A stretch of 64,000 nucleotides of DNA from assembly GCA_036346375.1 (NCBI GenBank), contig CM070503.1, positions 4,836,001-4,900,000 of the forward strand, in the 5' to 3' direction. Shown piece after piece: positions 20,471 to 33,200 of the stretch; position 1 is the first letter of the stretch, and each line of letters begins with the position of its first letter. Origin of the DNA: Guadua angustifolia (Eukaryota > Streptophyta > Magnoliopsida > Poales > Poaceae). A program made the position numbers and the translations under genes. Under the pieces are notes generated by a model. That model was not told the origin of the DNA. It searched no databases and saw only the letters and a list, made by a program, of their open reading frames with translations.

Positions 20471-23013
20471 AAAATTCAAAAAAATCTACAGATGCCTGCA
20501 GTACAGGACGTTTTGGAAAAGGAAGACAGTCAAAGGTGCAGAGCATCTCCGAGTTGTCAAAAAGATGGGACACAACATAGGCCCTAATGATGGCATTAGA
20601 GTCCAGACAATTATCTGGTAGTAGGATGCTAATTGTTCCACCTGCAAATCGAATCTATGTGAAGTGCGTGACACAATCATGTCATACCATCATCTGAGCT
20701 ACGTCCAAGGCTCCAAGCCCACTATGTCCATTAATTTCCATCATTGAGAGTCCATCAAGCTATAAAAAGCCTAAAAGTGCCAATAAAGCAGCTTTTACTT
20801 AAATTTTTACTTGGAGTGCATGATCCGAAAAAATTACGTAATTGCAAGTAGCCGTCGCCTTGTCACGTGGAGTACTACTATCTACCTATGGCACTGGAGA
20901 GTGGAGTGTGGAGATTTCACCTTTGTCCAGTAGCTTGTCAAAATGGCCAAACGCATGTGGTGCAACTCCTGGGCACTCACACCTGGCCTACCATTTACAC
21001 AAACTTTTCTGAAAGGCAAACTAGCACTGCACCAAGCGCACCGGATCGCCCACAGTGCAACGCACTTGCAAAACCACGCGAAGACATCAGAAAACTTGTA
21101 CTCCGCCAATGACTCGCTAGTCGCTACAGTGCAGGCAATTCATAACATCCAGTGGTCAGTGGTGTTTCTTCTGGGAAGATTTGTACGCGCCGGTCACGGC
21201 TCACGAGCGCTTACGCGATCCCGCCGTAGCACGCGTATTGGACTGGTGCGTTTGGCACTTTTGCGGACGTGCGCGCGGTCCCGGGCCCAGCGGGGGGAAG
21301 GGGAAGCGGCCGAGGCGCCTGGCTGTTGGAAAACGACCTGCCCCGGCTCCGGACACGGCCGCGTCGCGCCTGCCCATCAGGCCATGCGTGCTGTCGCTCG
21401 GCGGGATCGATCAACCAGTCCTGGGAGTTTGGGCCGTTGCGTGACGGGCCTTGGGCTGCGGTGAGCCTCGGCGGCACGGCACGACATGCTTATCAGCTCA
21501 TGCAGTATCGGCACGTACAACCGTCGTGAGGTCTAGCACGGCACATGGCACGCGGGGCAATGCCAATGTGAACACGGGACATGACGCTTGTGCTAGAGCT
21601 AGATGCATACATTGAGCATCACTGGTGTAGCGCTGGTTTGTCGCCACCGTGGTGCGCTTACCCACGTCAGGCTAGGTTTGAGCTCGACGCTGATAGCTCT
21701 ATTCCGCTTTGCGCCTATCGCTTAGGGCACCACTCCCTTGCAGGAGAAGAAGCAAGAAGATGTGGGACGGTGGAGAAAAATAAAAAAGAAGAAAGGTTGC
21801 GGGTCTATGGTTTGCGAGCGTAAAGTGAGAAAAAATAAAAGAAAAGGAGATGTTGTGCTAGGCTTTTTGGACCGTGCCGTGTTACTAGACGTGACTAAAT
21901 TCTAGGCATTCATGTCTTGCCGAATCGACAGGTTTTCAGAGTGTATCCTGTCTGTTGGGTCGTGTATCAGTCCGAAAAAGCACAGCCCAACTCTAGGATT
22001 AGATTGGACCATCCAGATTTGTTCATCTTGTTTGGTTCCACTCGACGCCCCTGCTCTACATACGTCGGTACACGCATGACAGGGTTGATGGCTACAGGAG
22101 ATCAGCAATGGCTAGCTACGCAACAAGAGTTGATCTCACATGTTCTTGCCCATCTAGTCAGTCTTTTGGTTCAGTGGGTTTTCTTCCATTGATAAAACGG
22201 AAAGTCACATCATTTTTTGTTGTTGTGGCAACAAAGATGATGCTTGCTCATTAGGATGGTCAGTGTAGCCAGGTTTCCCGTGATCCCCGACGCAGAATGT
22301 ACAGACTCAATCAGTGCTAATAGCGTTGCGACCTGGCGAAAACAGAGATTGTAGCAACGAAAGGAGTTGCGAGGCATATATTTTCCTAAGAAGAATGAGA
22401 TTTGGTACCCAGCCACAATCACCATAGCACTGCGCTTTACTAATTTGGCTATAAGAATGACAAACATCTTCACCGGGCATTTAGCCAGAGAACCTTTCCC
22501 ATTATGGGGGCAACTATCGGCAATATAGCCTTCCCCTCCTCTCTCACTCCTTCGTCGCCGCCACCGTTGCGTTGCTCACAACTCCTCATGCTTCTACCCT
22601 TGCCCCCGCCTCCACTTCCCTTGTGGCCAGCATCAAGCTCATCGCCACGCCTCGCCGTCGGTTCTCCCTTCCCTATCGGTCATCCCGTCCAACCTAATAT
22701 TCTCTCGATCCTTGGATAACCGTCCTGCTCTCCGCTGTCGTCACCCATAGCTGGGCCACTGCCACCCAATTTCCTTTTACAACTAGGGGGAGGTAAACTC
22801 ATCGGCTACAGTGACCCCCTCGGTATAAGTGTGAGAGAGAAGAGAGAGATTGACAAAGTACCAAATTCGGTGGCCCTCCACCACTTTGGCCACCACCCAA
22901 GCTAGTGGTTCTCTACCTTGTCGTTGTACTATTGTCACCAGATTTAGTGGCCTTCCATCTTGTCAGCGGCGGTGAGAGAGAGACGAGAGAGATCAAGAGA
23001 GCGAGTGGAGTAA
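20471..23013. other. Intergenic, no supported gene
   Basis: A GC-rich patch at about 21190-21480 gives overlapping frames on both strands, typical of random GC-rich DNA. A C-rich frame at 22504-22719 has only Pro/Ser low complexity. Nothing recognisable was found. Confidence 0.4.
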
Positions 23014-23441
23014 GGGTGTGTTTGGTTAGATGTACGAGGGTGAATCGAACCGTCACATATAGGATTTGGTTTTGTCTTTGCGTTTGGTTGGCTGAACGGA
23101 ACCATTTGGTATAAGATGAGATGATACAGATTTTTAGAATATTCCAAAAAGATGTTGTACCATCCCGTACGAGCAATTTGGCTGAACCAATCGGTCCGGG
23201 ATAGGATCGTTCACTCGCACTATCCCTCAAAACAACCTCATCTCTCAATCCAATCTCATCCCTTCAACCGAACATCATCTCGTACCATCCTGTATCATTT
23301 CATCCAAACAACCAAACAAAATATTGTATCATTTCATTCAGGCAACCAAACACCTTTCCTGTACCATCTCATCCAGGATCATCCCATCTATTCTGTACCA
23401 TTCTATCCCATTCATCCTCGTATACCTAACCAAACGCACCC
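23014..23441. mobile_element. Tourist/Harbinger-like MITE (428 bp)
   Basis: The terminal inverted repeats GGGTGTGTTTGGTTAG (left) and the complement of CTAACCAAACGCACCC (right) are flanked by the 3-bp duplication TAA (23011-23013 and 23442-23444). That combination is characteristic of Tourist-type PIF/Harbinger MITEs in grasses. The interior is rich in ATCATCTCATCC-like phrases without coding sequence. It lies about 840 bp upstream of the kinesin start codon. Confidence 0.85.
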
Positions 23442-24276
23442 TAAGAGAGCGTGATCGAGATCGGAAAAGGGGTTTTCCCCTTCTATTATTCATCTTCCAG
23501 GAGAAAGGGGCTGCCAATTAGTTAAAGCATCAGAGAAAATAGAAGGTTTTGTAAAGCCACTGTGATGCTGAATACACTGTAAGATGATATTTGTCAATCC
23601 AGCAAAGGTTCTCATTCCATCGTACGAAAATATGGTGCAGTGTTCGATTGAAGCAATTATCTAGTACAGTGACTAACTTGCTACTGCTTCAACTACTATA
23701 TAATATAAGCAGTGATAGATAATAGCAACCTAACTAGATCGATCATTTTCTAAAGGAACGACATACACATTTCTGAATCTCCCCAAAATCGATAATTCTG
23801 GGGAACGGCTCTACAAAACAGTTGGATGAGCCCTCCTCCACGGTACTATCTCAACGCCGCAACCAATCACAAAACTTGCAGTCATCTCGACAAGTCAACA
23901 TCCCCTCACCAACATGTAGACCTATCAGCGTCTGTCCCCACAGTCAGCGAGCATCTCGTAGCCACCCACCCCGTCCTGCCTCCCTCCGTAGCGCAATAAT
24001 AAAACCACCAAAAGAGCCCGTTGGAGAGAGAGAGCGAGAAGGAAACAGTAGGCTTTCTTTTCTTCTACATTTTGCAGCGGCATTGCTTCCTCACCCCGCA
24101 TCGCTTCCGACGGAAGCAAAAAGGGGCGAGGGCGAAAGCCATCCAAAAGCCACCCCACGAGTGACCCAAACGGAAAGCGAAAAAAACCCTAGAAAAAACC
24201 TGCGTAAAGGGAGGCGTTGGCTTGGTGGATCCAATGGCGGGTGCCCCGTGCTGCTAGATCTTGCGCTGTAGCGGCA
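23442..24276 (+). promoter_or_regulatory. Upstream region of the kinesin gene (promoter and 5' UTR, boundaries unknown)
   Basis: A TATA-like stretch, TATATAATATAA, occurs at about 23698-23709. A GA-rich tract (GAGAGAGAGAGCGAG) lies near 24020, and the A-rich GC-mixed leader typical of grass 5' UTRs precedes the start codon. The frame at 23822-24271 is not supported as a protein. The transcription start cannot be fixed from sequence alone. Confidence 0.35.
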
Positions 24277-27200
24277 ATGGCGACGCGGCCGGCTTCGCGG
24301 CAACGGAAGGCATCTCCGGCGGCGAGGAGTTCGCCGCAGCAGCCACCCCAGTCGGGCTCGCCGACGTCGACGACGTCGACTACCACGTCTTCGTCGCGGC
24401 TCACGCCGGAGCTCTCGCTCGACGGACCCGCGTCGCCGCTGTTCGCAGGGCTGGACGAGGACCCGGTGCCGAAGGAGAATGTCACCGTCACCGTCCGCTT
24501 CCGGCCGCTCAGGTTCAGCTCGCTTTGCTTCTGCTATGGTGCTTCGTTTGGTTGTGTTTGGATTTGGGAAATTTGGTTTGATTTGTATTTCGGTTTCGCT
24601 TGTGAAGCCCGCGGGAGATTCGGCAGGGGGAGGAGATTGCGTGGTATGCGGACGGCGACACGGTCGTGCGGAGCGAGCAGAACACTAACGTCGCGTATGC
24701 TTATGGTACGTGCCTGCTTTGGTTGTCATTTGTTGGGTGGATTGCTTGGTTGTTGTGACATTGGCATACTGATTTGTGACTACCATCATGCTTTGCATGC
24801 GCGAAATTAGCTGCATTCTATCGAAATGGTCAACCTTCGCATAAGGCAGGATCAATTTAGCCGACGTTTGGATAGAGTTCTAATTGCTTATGTTGGCTAT
24901 ATGTCTGGAATTATCTCATGCCCCCATTACTTCGTTTACTTCTAGAGCACAAAATGGTTTCCTGGAAATGCTTCCAAAATCCGTAATGTGACTGTGGGGC
25001 TTTACAACAGTTGGTGGTTCATTGGAAACAAGGGCCTCAAAAAGTAAACTGATAAGTATCCCTTCAATGTTCATTTTGATTTTGGGGAGTCAGACCAATA
25101 GGAGAATTGTTAATCTTCTTGAAATTAGTCCATTAATCCAAGAGGGATACATATTTCAACATGTTAGTTTTGCCTACATAATCACTGTGAGTGAATTATG
25201 TGTGGAATATGCAGGTTTGCTGCTCCTGTTCTGACACACGATCCATATGCTGATCTATACAGGCTATTGTCACATAGCAGTCTAACATGCTTCATCCATA
25301 TTTTAAAATGTATCTCGAGTTCATACTTCATCAGTTCAGCCTTAGGTGCTGGGGCTGCTATAGAGTTATCCATATTGTAAGGGCTGCTTGAATGGAATGG
25401 GTTTTTGTCCTGCGTTTCTAAATCGAGCAACACTTTAATCCTTTCCCTCCTAGTATAAGTCGCACAAATCTTAAAGCAAGTGAAGGGATAAGTAATTATC
25501 ATCTACTCTTCATTTATGCTTTAATACTTTAATATTTGTGCAACTGTCAAAAAGAAAAACATGGAAGCACCTCTCAAATCGAATATGTGAAGGGGCAGTT
25601 GGATATCACCACATAAATATTAGGCGCTCCAGTTTACTATAGGTTCCTTTGCGCAATATCCTCCATCTGGAGTAGTTAATTGCTGACATTATCTAGTTAT
25701 GGCACCAAAACTATTGGTTGAAGTTAAAAAAAATCTTTGTATGTTTACAGATGTCATTTCTATGAACAAATAATGCTATTTCAATATGTCCTTGACAATG
25801 AGTTATTCAAGTGAAATACGCTGCATCATTTCATTGAACAATTAGAAATTGTTATTTGGGGGAACAAGGAACATTTCTAAGACTGTTGGTTTATGATTCT
25901 CTCCGGCTTCAAATTTAATTAGTCAGATACTAATATTGTATTGTTGTCCAGATCGAGTTTTTGCACCGACTACTACAACACGTCATGTATATGATGTTGC
26001 AGCTCAACATGTTGTCAGTGGTGCCATGGAGGGAATAAATGGTAAATGATCTTTTCTTCTCTTGATTATAGACTGTACTAAGTTTTATATTATAATTTAA
26101 GATCATAACAACAGTTTAATTTTCCTTTTTTGAGTAAACCTTTAAGAAGATAAAAGAGACTAGTTTCTGTTTAAATAATGTCATGTTACCATGAGATATC
26201 TTCTACAGTTGGATCGTGGAAATTTTTAATCCTTGACATACAGTTTTTTTGGTCTTTAAAGCAAAATATGATGCACTTATTTTTCATTCGCAGGAACAAT
26301 ATTTGCTTACGGTGTTACAAGCAGTGGGAAGACACATACGATGCATGTGAGAACACTTATATATCATCAAGCTTTTATTTTTTTATATATTAGTCATTAG
26401 TTGTGTTATTTCATAATCTGTGTACCTTGGAGTGTATCATTGCCATTATTATTTTATTTTGTGTTATAAACTGATAACCATCCATGGAGATTGGCAACTT
26501 CCATTTCTCTTTTAAAGCACACAATTTGCAATTTACTGATTCATAAAATTTCCTTTTGCATTGTATATGTGACTAGGCTAATGTTTTACAAAGTAAATCA
26601 GTTTCTTTATATTTTGAAATGTTCCTCAGTATCTTGATGTACTTGTTCTTTTGAGTCAGGGAGATCAAAGATCCCCAGGGATAATACCTTTGACTGTCAA
26701 AGATGCATTTAGCATTATACAAGAGGTACTCTTTATATATGGACCCATCATGTACATAATATGATGAGCTCTCAAATGATTTAGTCAATGCATAGTACAC
26801 TTAATCACTGTTTGATTTTTCTTTGTAGACACCAAATCGCGAGTTTCTTCTTCGTGTGTCATACTTGGAAATTTATAATGAGGTTTGTCACTGCAATCAT
26901 ATATATATTTTTATCATCATAATAGTTGTAATTTGAGGGATTTCTGCCTGGACTATTGTGTTGCTTTTACTTGCTTATGTTATACACATGTAACCAGAGT
27001 TCATGTTCCAAAATAAATTAAGTTGAATAAAATGATTACTTTCTTTGTCCTACAAAAGTTAAAGGGTAAGTTCTATAGGATAGCAATTAGACATGCGATG
27101 TTGTATTGGGTAGAATGTTGGGCGACAAAAAGACAACATGTACAGAAGATGAGTGTGGCAGAGATGCAGATGCTGCGGTGGATCTGTGGTCATACAAGGC

Positions 27201-30200
27201 GAGATCGAATCCGCAATGATGATATACGTGAGAGGGTTGGGGTAGCACCAATTGAAGAAAAACTTATCCAAAATCGTCTGAGATGGTTTGGACATCTCCA
27301 ATGGAGGCTTCCTGAGGCACTGATGCATAATGGAATTTTAAGTCATCTTGAACACATAAGAAGAGATGGAGGTCTGCTAAGACCAAGTGGGAAGAAGCAG
27401 TTAAAAGAGATTTGAGGGATTGGAATGTTTCCAAAGATTTGGCATTGGATAGAAGTGCCTGGAAGTTAGCGATCTATGTACCGGAACCTTGATCTAAGAT
27501 CGAAGTTTTAGGGGTTTTATGGATTTTGTTTGGGTTTCTTTCCTAGCCTACCTCATCTTGTTTGGGACAAAAGGCTTGGTTATTGTTGTTGTAAAATGAT
27601 TCCTTTCTTTACGTGCATATATCTGTGTCTCAACGTGTGCACCATGTCATATCAGAGTCCCATGTTAGTACAACCTAGCATTGTTGTTTTCTCTCTCTTG
27701 TTTTCTTTCTGAAAATTACCCCCCGGTGGTGCGAGTCGCATGTCTTTCTGAGTTCTGCTCATGATTTTCAATACACTAATGAGATCACCAGTTGATCATC
27801 ATATCACTTGCATATTCTTTTGTTGTATTTGGCTGTGTTGTTCTAATGGGTTTGTTGATTTTAGGTTGTCAATGATCTACTCAATCCTGCAGGGCAGAAC
27901 TTACGAATTAGAGAGGATCCTCAGGTGCTAATATCTCCATTCTTCATTAAGAGATCTTTCCTGGAAAATGTTTAAGAATTGCTGATATTTTCTTATCAAC
28001 TACTAACAAACTAATGACTTTTCTGGAGGATGATTGCTGGCACTTATATCCGGGAATTTCCTCCATGATAATATAATGTAGGAATGCCCTACAATGGTCC
28101 ATAATATCCATGTTCCCAAGTAAAGTTATATCGTGTCCTTCAAAGGCTACTAATGGCGTGCAGTTTGTAGGGCCAAAAGTTTTTTTTTCGAGGGGTTGTA
28201 TGGTCAAAAAATTTATTCACTATAAAGTAAAATGTAAACATTGTCATGTATGTGGTTAATCGATGGAGTGGTCTCATACATTGTTCCCCTACGTAGAAAC
28301 AGGATCTTCCAGATATGATTATTTGTGGAGAAGTTCATAATCTTATGGTAGCATGCATAGAAGTTCACCCCTAAACTTGCTAGCACTTATGATGAATGCA
28401 GTGCATCATTTTGTACAATTTACTGATAGTTCCTTGATCCGCATCAACTTTTCTCAGGGAACATTTGTTGAGGGTGTCAAAGAAGAAGTAGTATTATCTC
28501 CTGCACATGCTCTGTCCCTTATTGCAGCTGGAGAAGGTCATTTTTCTAATGATACAACCATCTGCTTGTTTTAATCTACTTGTGGACTTATTATTTTGTT
28601 GGCTATGATTAGCATTTGGCTGTATAGGAGTAGCGACATGTCAGGATGACGAGTTATCATTTATCAAAGAGAACATTTATCTCATAGAATGTTATCTTAC
28701 AAAGCTTGAAAATTGATGATAAACAAATTGAAAAACTAGATATATGTCAGTACAAAAGAGTGTAATTAGAGAAACACCACTCCAATCTGCCCACTCTACT
28801 GAGGATGACCTCTACTCTGGCTGCTCCTTACTAGCCGCTGGTGGCAACTCCATGCACCTGTGGTTGGTCATGCACTCGTCCACAACCTGCTGTGCATGGT
28901 GGACGATGATCTCCACCACAGATCCTGCCAACCACGCAACCTGTAGATAAGACAGTGCAGCTGCTCATCATTGACTAACTCCCGGACTGCTGACCTTTTT
29001 AGCACCTGGTGAATGGTGAGATAGTTGTAGAAGGGCACTTTAGACACTGAAAAAAAAACGTGAGTGTCCTTTTACAGCATAAACGCCTTTTGCAGTGGCA
29101 TATAGCTAAGAGATTATGTTGGAGTTGCATTCCTCTAAATGCACTCTTTTGCAGTACTTCCAAAAATGTATCCACTTTGATTTCTAAGTGGCGCAATGCG
29201 CTTGTTATCTATGTGCCTTCAGTTCTGAATTTTCTGTCTTTCTACTATTTTATTCCAGTAAAGTTTATTTTCACAATTGTGGATCAGCATATTCACTGAT
29301 TAGTGTGTCCATTCTTATTGCAGAGCATAGACATGTTGGGTCCACTAACTTCAATCTACTAAGTAGCAGAAGTCATACAATTTTCACACTGGTAATGAGG
29401 CGTGAAAATTTCTATGTACGCTTGCTATTGAAAGAACTGTGAAAGACTTTATATGTGGCTTTGCACTGGTATATTTGCAAGGCCATCAATTGAAAAAATC
29501 CGCAAAGCATACTGTTGTTAGTGAAATAGCTACACTTGATGTTAGGAGATAGTCCCTTATGCTTTTCCTTTGTTATCTGACAGACTGTAGAGAGCAGCCC
29601 TTGTGGTGAGTCTAATGAAGGGGAAGCAGTCACCTTCTCTCAACTGGTGGGTTTGGCTTCTGCTATTTTTCCTATTTTAAAATTTACCCACTCTTTCACT
29701 TCACCTTAGTACTATAGTTGATATACAAATATGAAATATTTATGTATTTACCTTTTTTTTTGCATTTGGCATCTCTCGATCCATACAGCAAGGGCATATA
29801 TTGATTATTTAATTGTCTCTCTCTTTGCAGAACCTCATCGATCTGGCAGGTTCAGAGAGCTCAAGGGCTGAAACAACTGGAGTACGCCGGAAGGAAGGAT
29901 CTTATATCAATAAAAGCTTGCTAACTCTTGGAACGGTAAGGCACACCAATGCTACTTAGTACTTTGTACTTGGTTAGACGTCACAAGATCTTGACATCTT
30001 TGCGTTACCTTACTCATGTTTTATTCATTCTACCAGACATGTTTCAATGTGATCTGTTGTGCTGCTTGACTTTATGTTCATGTGGAATATGCAGTTAAAT
30101 GAGTCTAATATATTTTTCTTATTGGATTGGAAATGAACGAGCGAGGTTTTTCCCCCTTTCTGATTCTATTTCAGGTGATATCAAAATTGACTGATGGAAA

Positions 30201-33200
30201 AGCTACACATATTCCATTTCGAGATTCAAAACTAACACGGCTACTTCAGTCCTCATTGAGTGGTCAAGGACGTGTTTCAGTAAGTTGCTTCTTGCCTGCT
30301 GTGATGCGGGTTAAAATTAATGTGATTAGGATTTAATTTTGATATTAATATGATTTGGATTTGTGACTACTTTTTTTTTGCAGCTAATTTGCACAGTGAC
30401 CCCAGCATCAAGCAACTCTGAAGAGACCCACAATACACTAAAATTTGCCCACCGTGCAAAGCGCATTGAGGTCCAAGCATCACAAAACAAAGTAGGTTAT
30501 GTTTACCGTAATTCTAAGCTAGTGTTTTTGTCCCCAATTATATCGCATGTGATTATGAGGCATTTCTAACATATTCTCCTGCATCTGTCTTTATGTTCTG
30601 CAGATTATAGATGAAAAATCTTTAATAAAGAAATACCAGAACGAGATCCGCAGATTAAAGGAAGAGCTAGAACAGCTGAAAATGGGTATTATTACTGGAA
30701 CTCCTGCAAATGATGCCGGAGAAGATAATATCATTCTTTGGAAGCAAAAGGTGGAATTTTGTTTTATTGCACTTGCGCCTTTACTTCTGACATTATGTTG
30801 GACTTCATATATACTTTTTACTCATATATAATTTTTACTGGAAACATTTCTGTATTTGTTGTGCCATTAATTGAGAGTGATGTAGTCATTTGTCTTCAGC
30901 TACCCTTGTCAGTCTTGTGCCTTGAAGCGTGCTGTAGATTAAGTATAATTTTGAATTATATAATGCTGCATATTTGCTTTGTTTGTGTACCCTTCTAATT
31001 ATAGTTTGTTCATCATTTGAAAAGCTAGAAGATGGTAACGTCAAGCTGCAATCTAGACTGGAACAGGAGGAGGAAGCTAAAGCTGCTTTGCTTGCAAGGA
31101 TACAGCGCCTCACAAAACTTATCCTGGTTTCCACTAAGGCGACCCAGAATTCTAGATTTTCTCCACATCCTGGACCAAGAAGAAGGCATTCTTTCGGGGA
31201 AGAAGAGGTCTGGTTATATATATTTATGACGTCAGATACTCAGCTAAACTTTGATACTAGTTTGCTTTTGTTGTTGATACTATATGCTGTCATACTTTTG
31301 AGAATAAATGAATAAATCCCTGTTTCAGTGTTTCTGCAGAAACATGGAGTTGCTAGAATACCTTCGTTAAATAATTAGTTTTGGTAACTTCTTCTGTCAT
31401 AAAGTTTGTCTACTAAAACTGCAGCTCGCATACCTCCCCTACAAAAGACGAGATATCATGTTGGATAATGAAAGCAATGAATTACTTGTTCCCGTTGAAG
31501 GATTTGGTGTAATACTTGAAGACTCATCGAAGGAGGAAAAAAAGAATCGGAAAGGACTTCTAAACTGGTTCAAACTTCGGGTATGCAAATTGGGCACTTG
31601 TTAATCCTCTGCATTTTGGACATGAAAAACTTGCATGGTTCATACTCCATAGGTTCAACTTTTTTCAACTGTTCTTCTATGTTGATGCAAGTAGAATCCT
31701 CAGGAATTTTTGTTGCATAGACAAACTCATATGCTGATTCTGGTATCAAATTAAAGAAAACAATCAATTCATGTGGTACATTTTTCTATGATTATATTTT
31801 CCAGAAACGCGATGGTGGAGCTTCTACTCTGACAAGTTCGGAAGGTGACAAGTCCAGTTTGACTAAATCAACCGCTCCATCAACACCTATTGGGGAGAGT
31901 GGTAATTTTCCTGCAGAACCAAGAATATCAAATTCTTTGGTTGGTGAGAATGTATCAGCTGATCTTTTGAGCATTGGCCATGGGGAGTTTCCATCTGACT
32001 GCCTTCCTGGAGAAGAAACCCCTCTGGTAATAATTATGTTTTTTTTAATAAGACCAAATTTTATCAGGTGACAAAATAGCAGTTGCATACTGAAAGAGAA
32101 ATTATGTGTGCAAAACTACATCTAAAACAGAGGAAATGTACAGAAATGTAGTTGTACTTGAAATGGTCACTTGTGATGTGCACAAGTTAATTGATAAATC
32201 AAGGTAAATCACTTTTGAAATTTGTCATGGAGTCATGATTGAAGTACCAAATCGTGTATCGTACCCATTCTATTGTTGTTGTTTTGGACTCATAACTGAC
32301 AGCTAAAGTTTATATTTTGGTTAAATTCCATTTTGCTCGCTAATAACTAAAATCATTTTTTTCCAACTTAGAATCATAGTTGATAAAATTTAAAGTGCCA
32401 TACATGGATAACATGTAGTGTCAGAAACATGATGCATCAATAACATTAATAAATTATAATGTTATAATACATTCGACAGTACAAAATTTTATTACATAGG
32501 AGCTACTGTGGACTTCTTTATAGACAGACTAATATAGTTTCAGATCTTAGTCTTAGGGGTTAGCAAATGCATATCAAATGGGTTATTGGTTGACTTATGA
32601 TATCGTTTCCTGTTTTGGATACATGGAATTAGAGTTCTTTGTTTCTTTATTTTCATTTTGGCATAGTGCATTTGATAACATGTTTTGATATGTGATATGT
32701 GATATGGTCACAGGCCAGCAGAAAAACAATAGACCATGTTGACTTACTGAGAGAACAATTGAAGATTTTGTCAGGGGAGGTCGCACTTCATACAAGTGTT
32801 CTAAAGCGCCTTATAGAGGAAGCTGGAAGAAACCCGAAGAGCGAGAAGATTCAGGTACTCTCTTACCTTATTTAAAATTTAGTGTGTTGTTTAATGCTTT
32901 TCACCGCGTGAAGCTTTACCTTTTGGCATTTGAAGATGGAAATGAAGAAGATCAGTGACGAAATTAAGGGAAAGAAGCAGCAGATAGCATCTTTAGAAAG
33001 ACAGATACCTCATTCCATGTCAAATGGTCAAGGGAAGGTTGACAAGTTAGAACTTTCGCCGGTAATGTCCTATATTCATTTTGGACTCATGCTATGCTTT
33101 ATGAGATTTCAATTTACCATTCAGATGGTTTTATTGTTGGTTTTGCAGTCTTATGCTGAACTACTTGAGCAACTCAATGAGAAATCCTTCGAACTTGAGG

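Noticed and set aside
23822..24271. 149-codon frame just before the kinesin start
   Set aside because: It overlaps the probable 5' UTR, has low-complexity Ser/Arg/Pro content, and the kinesin N-terminus begins in another frame at 24277.
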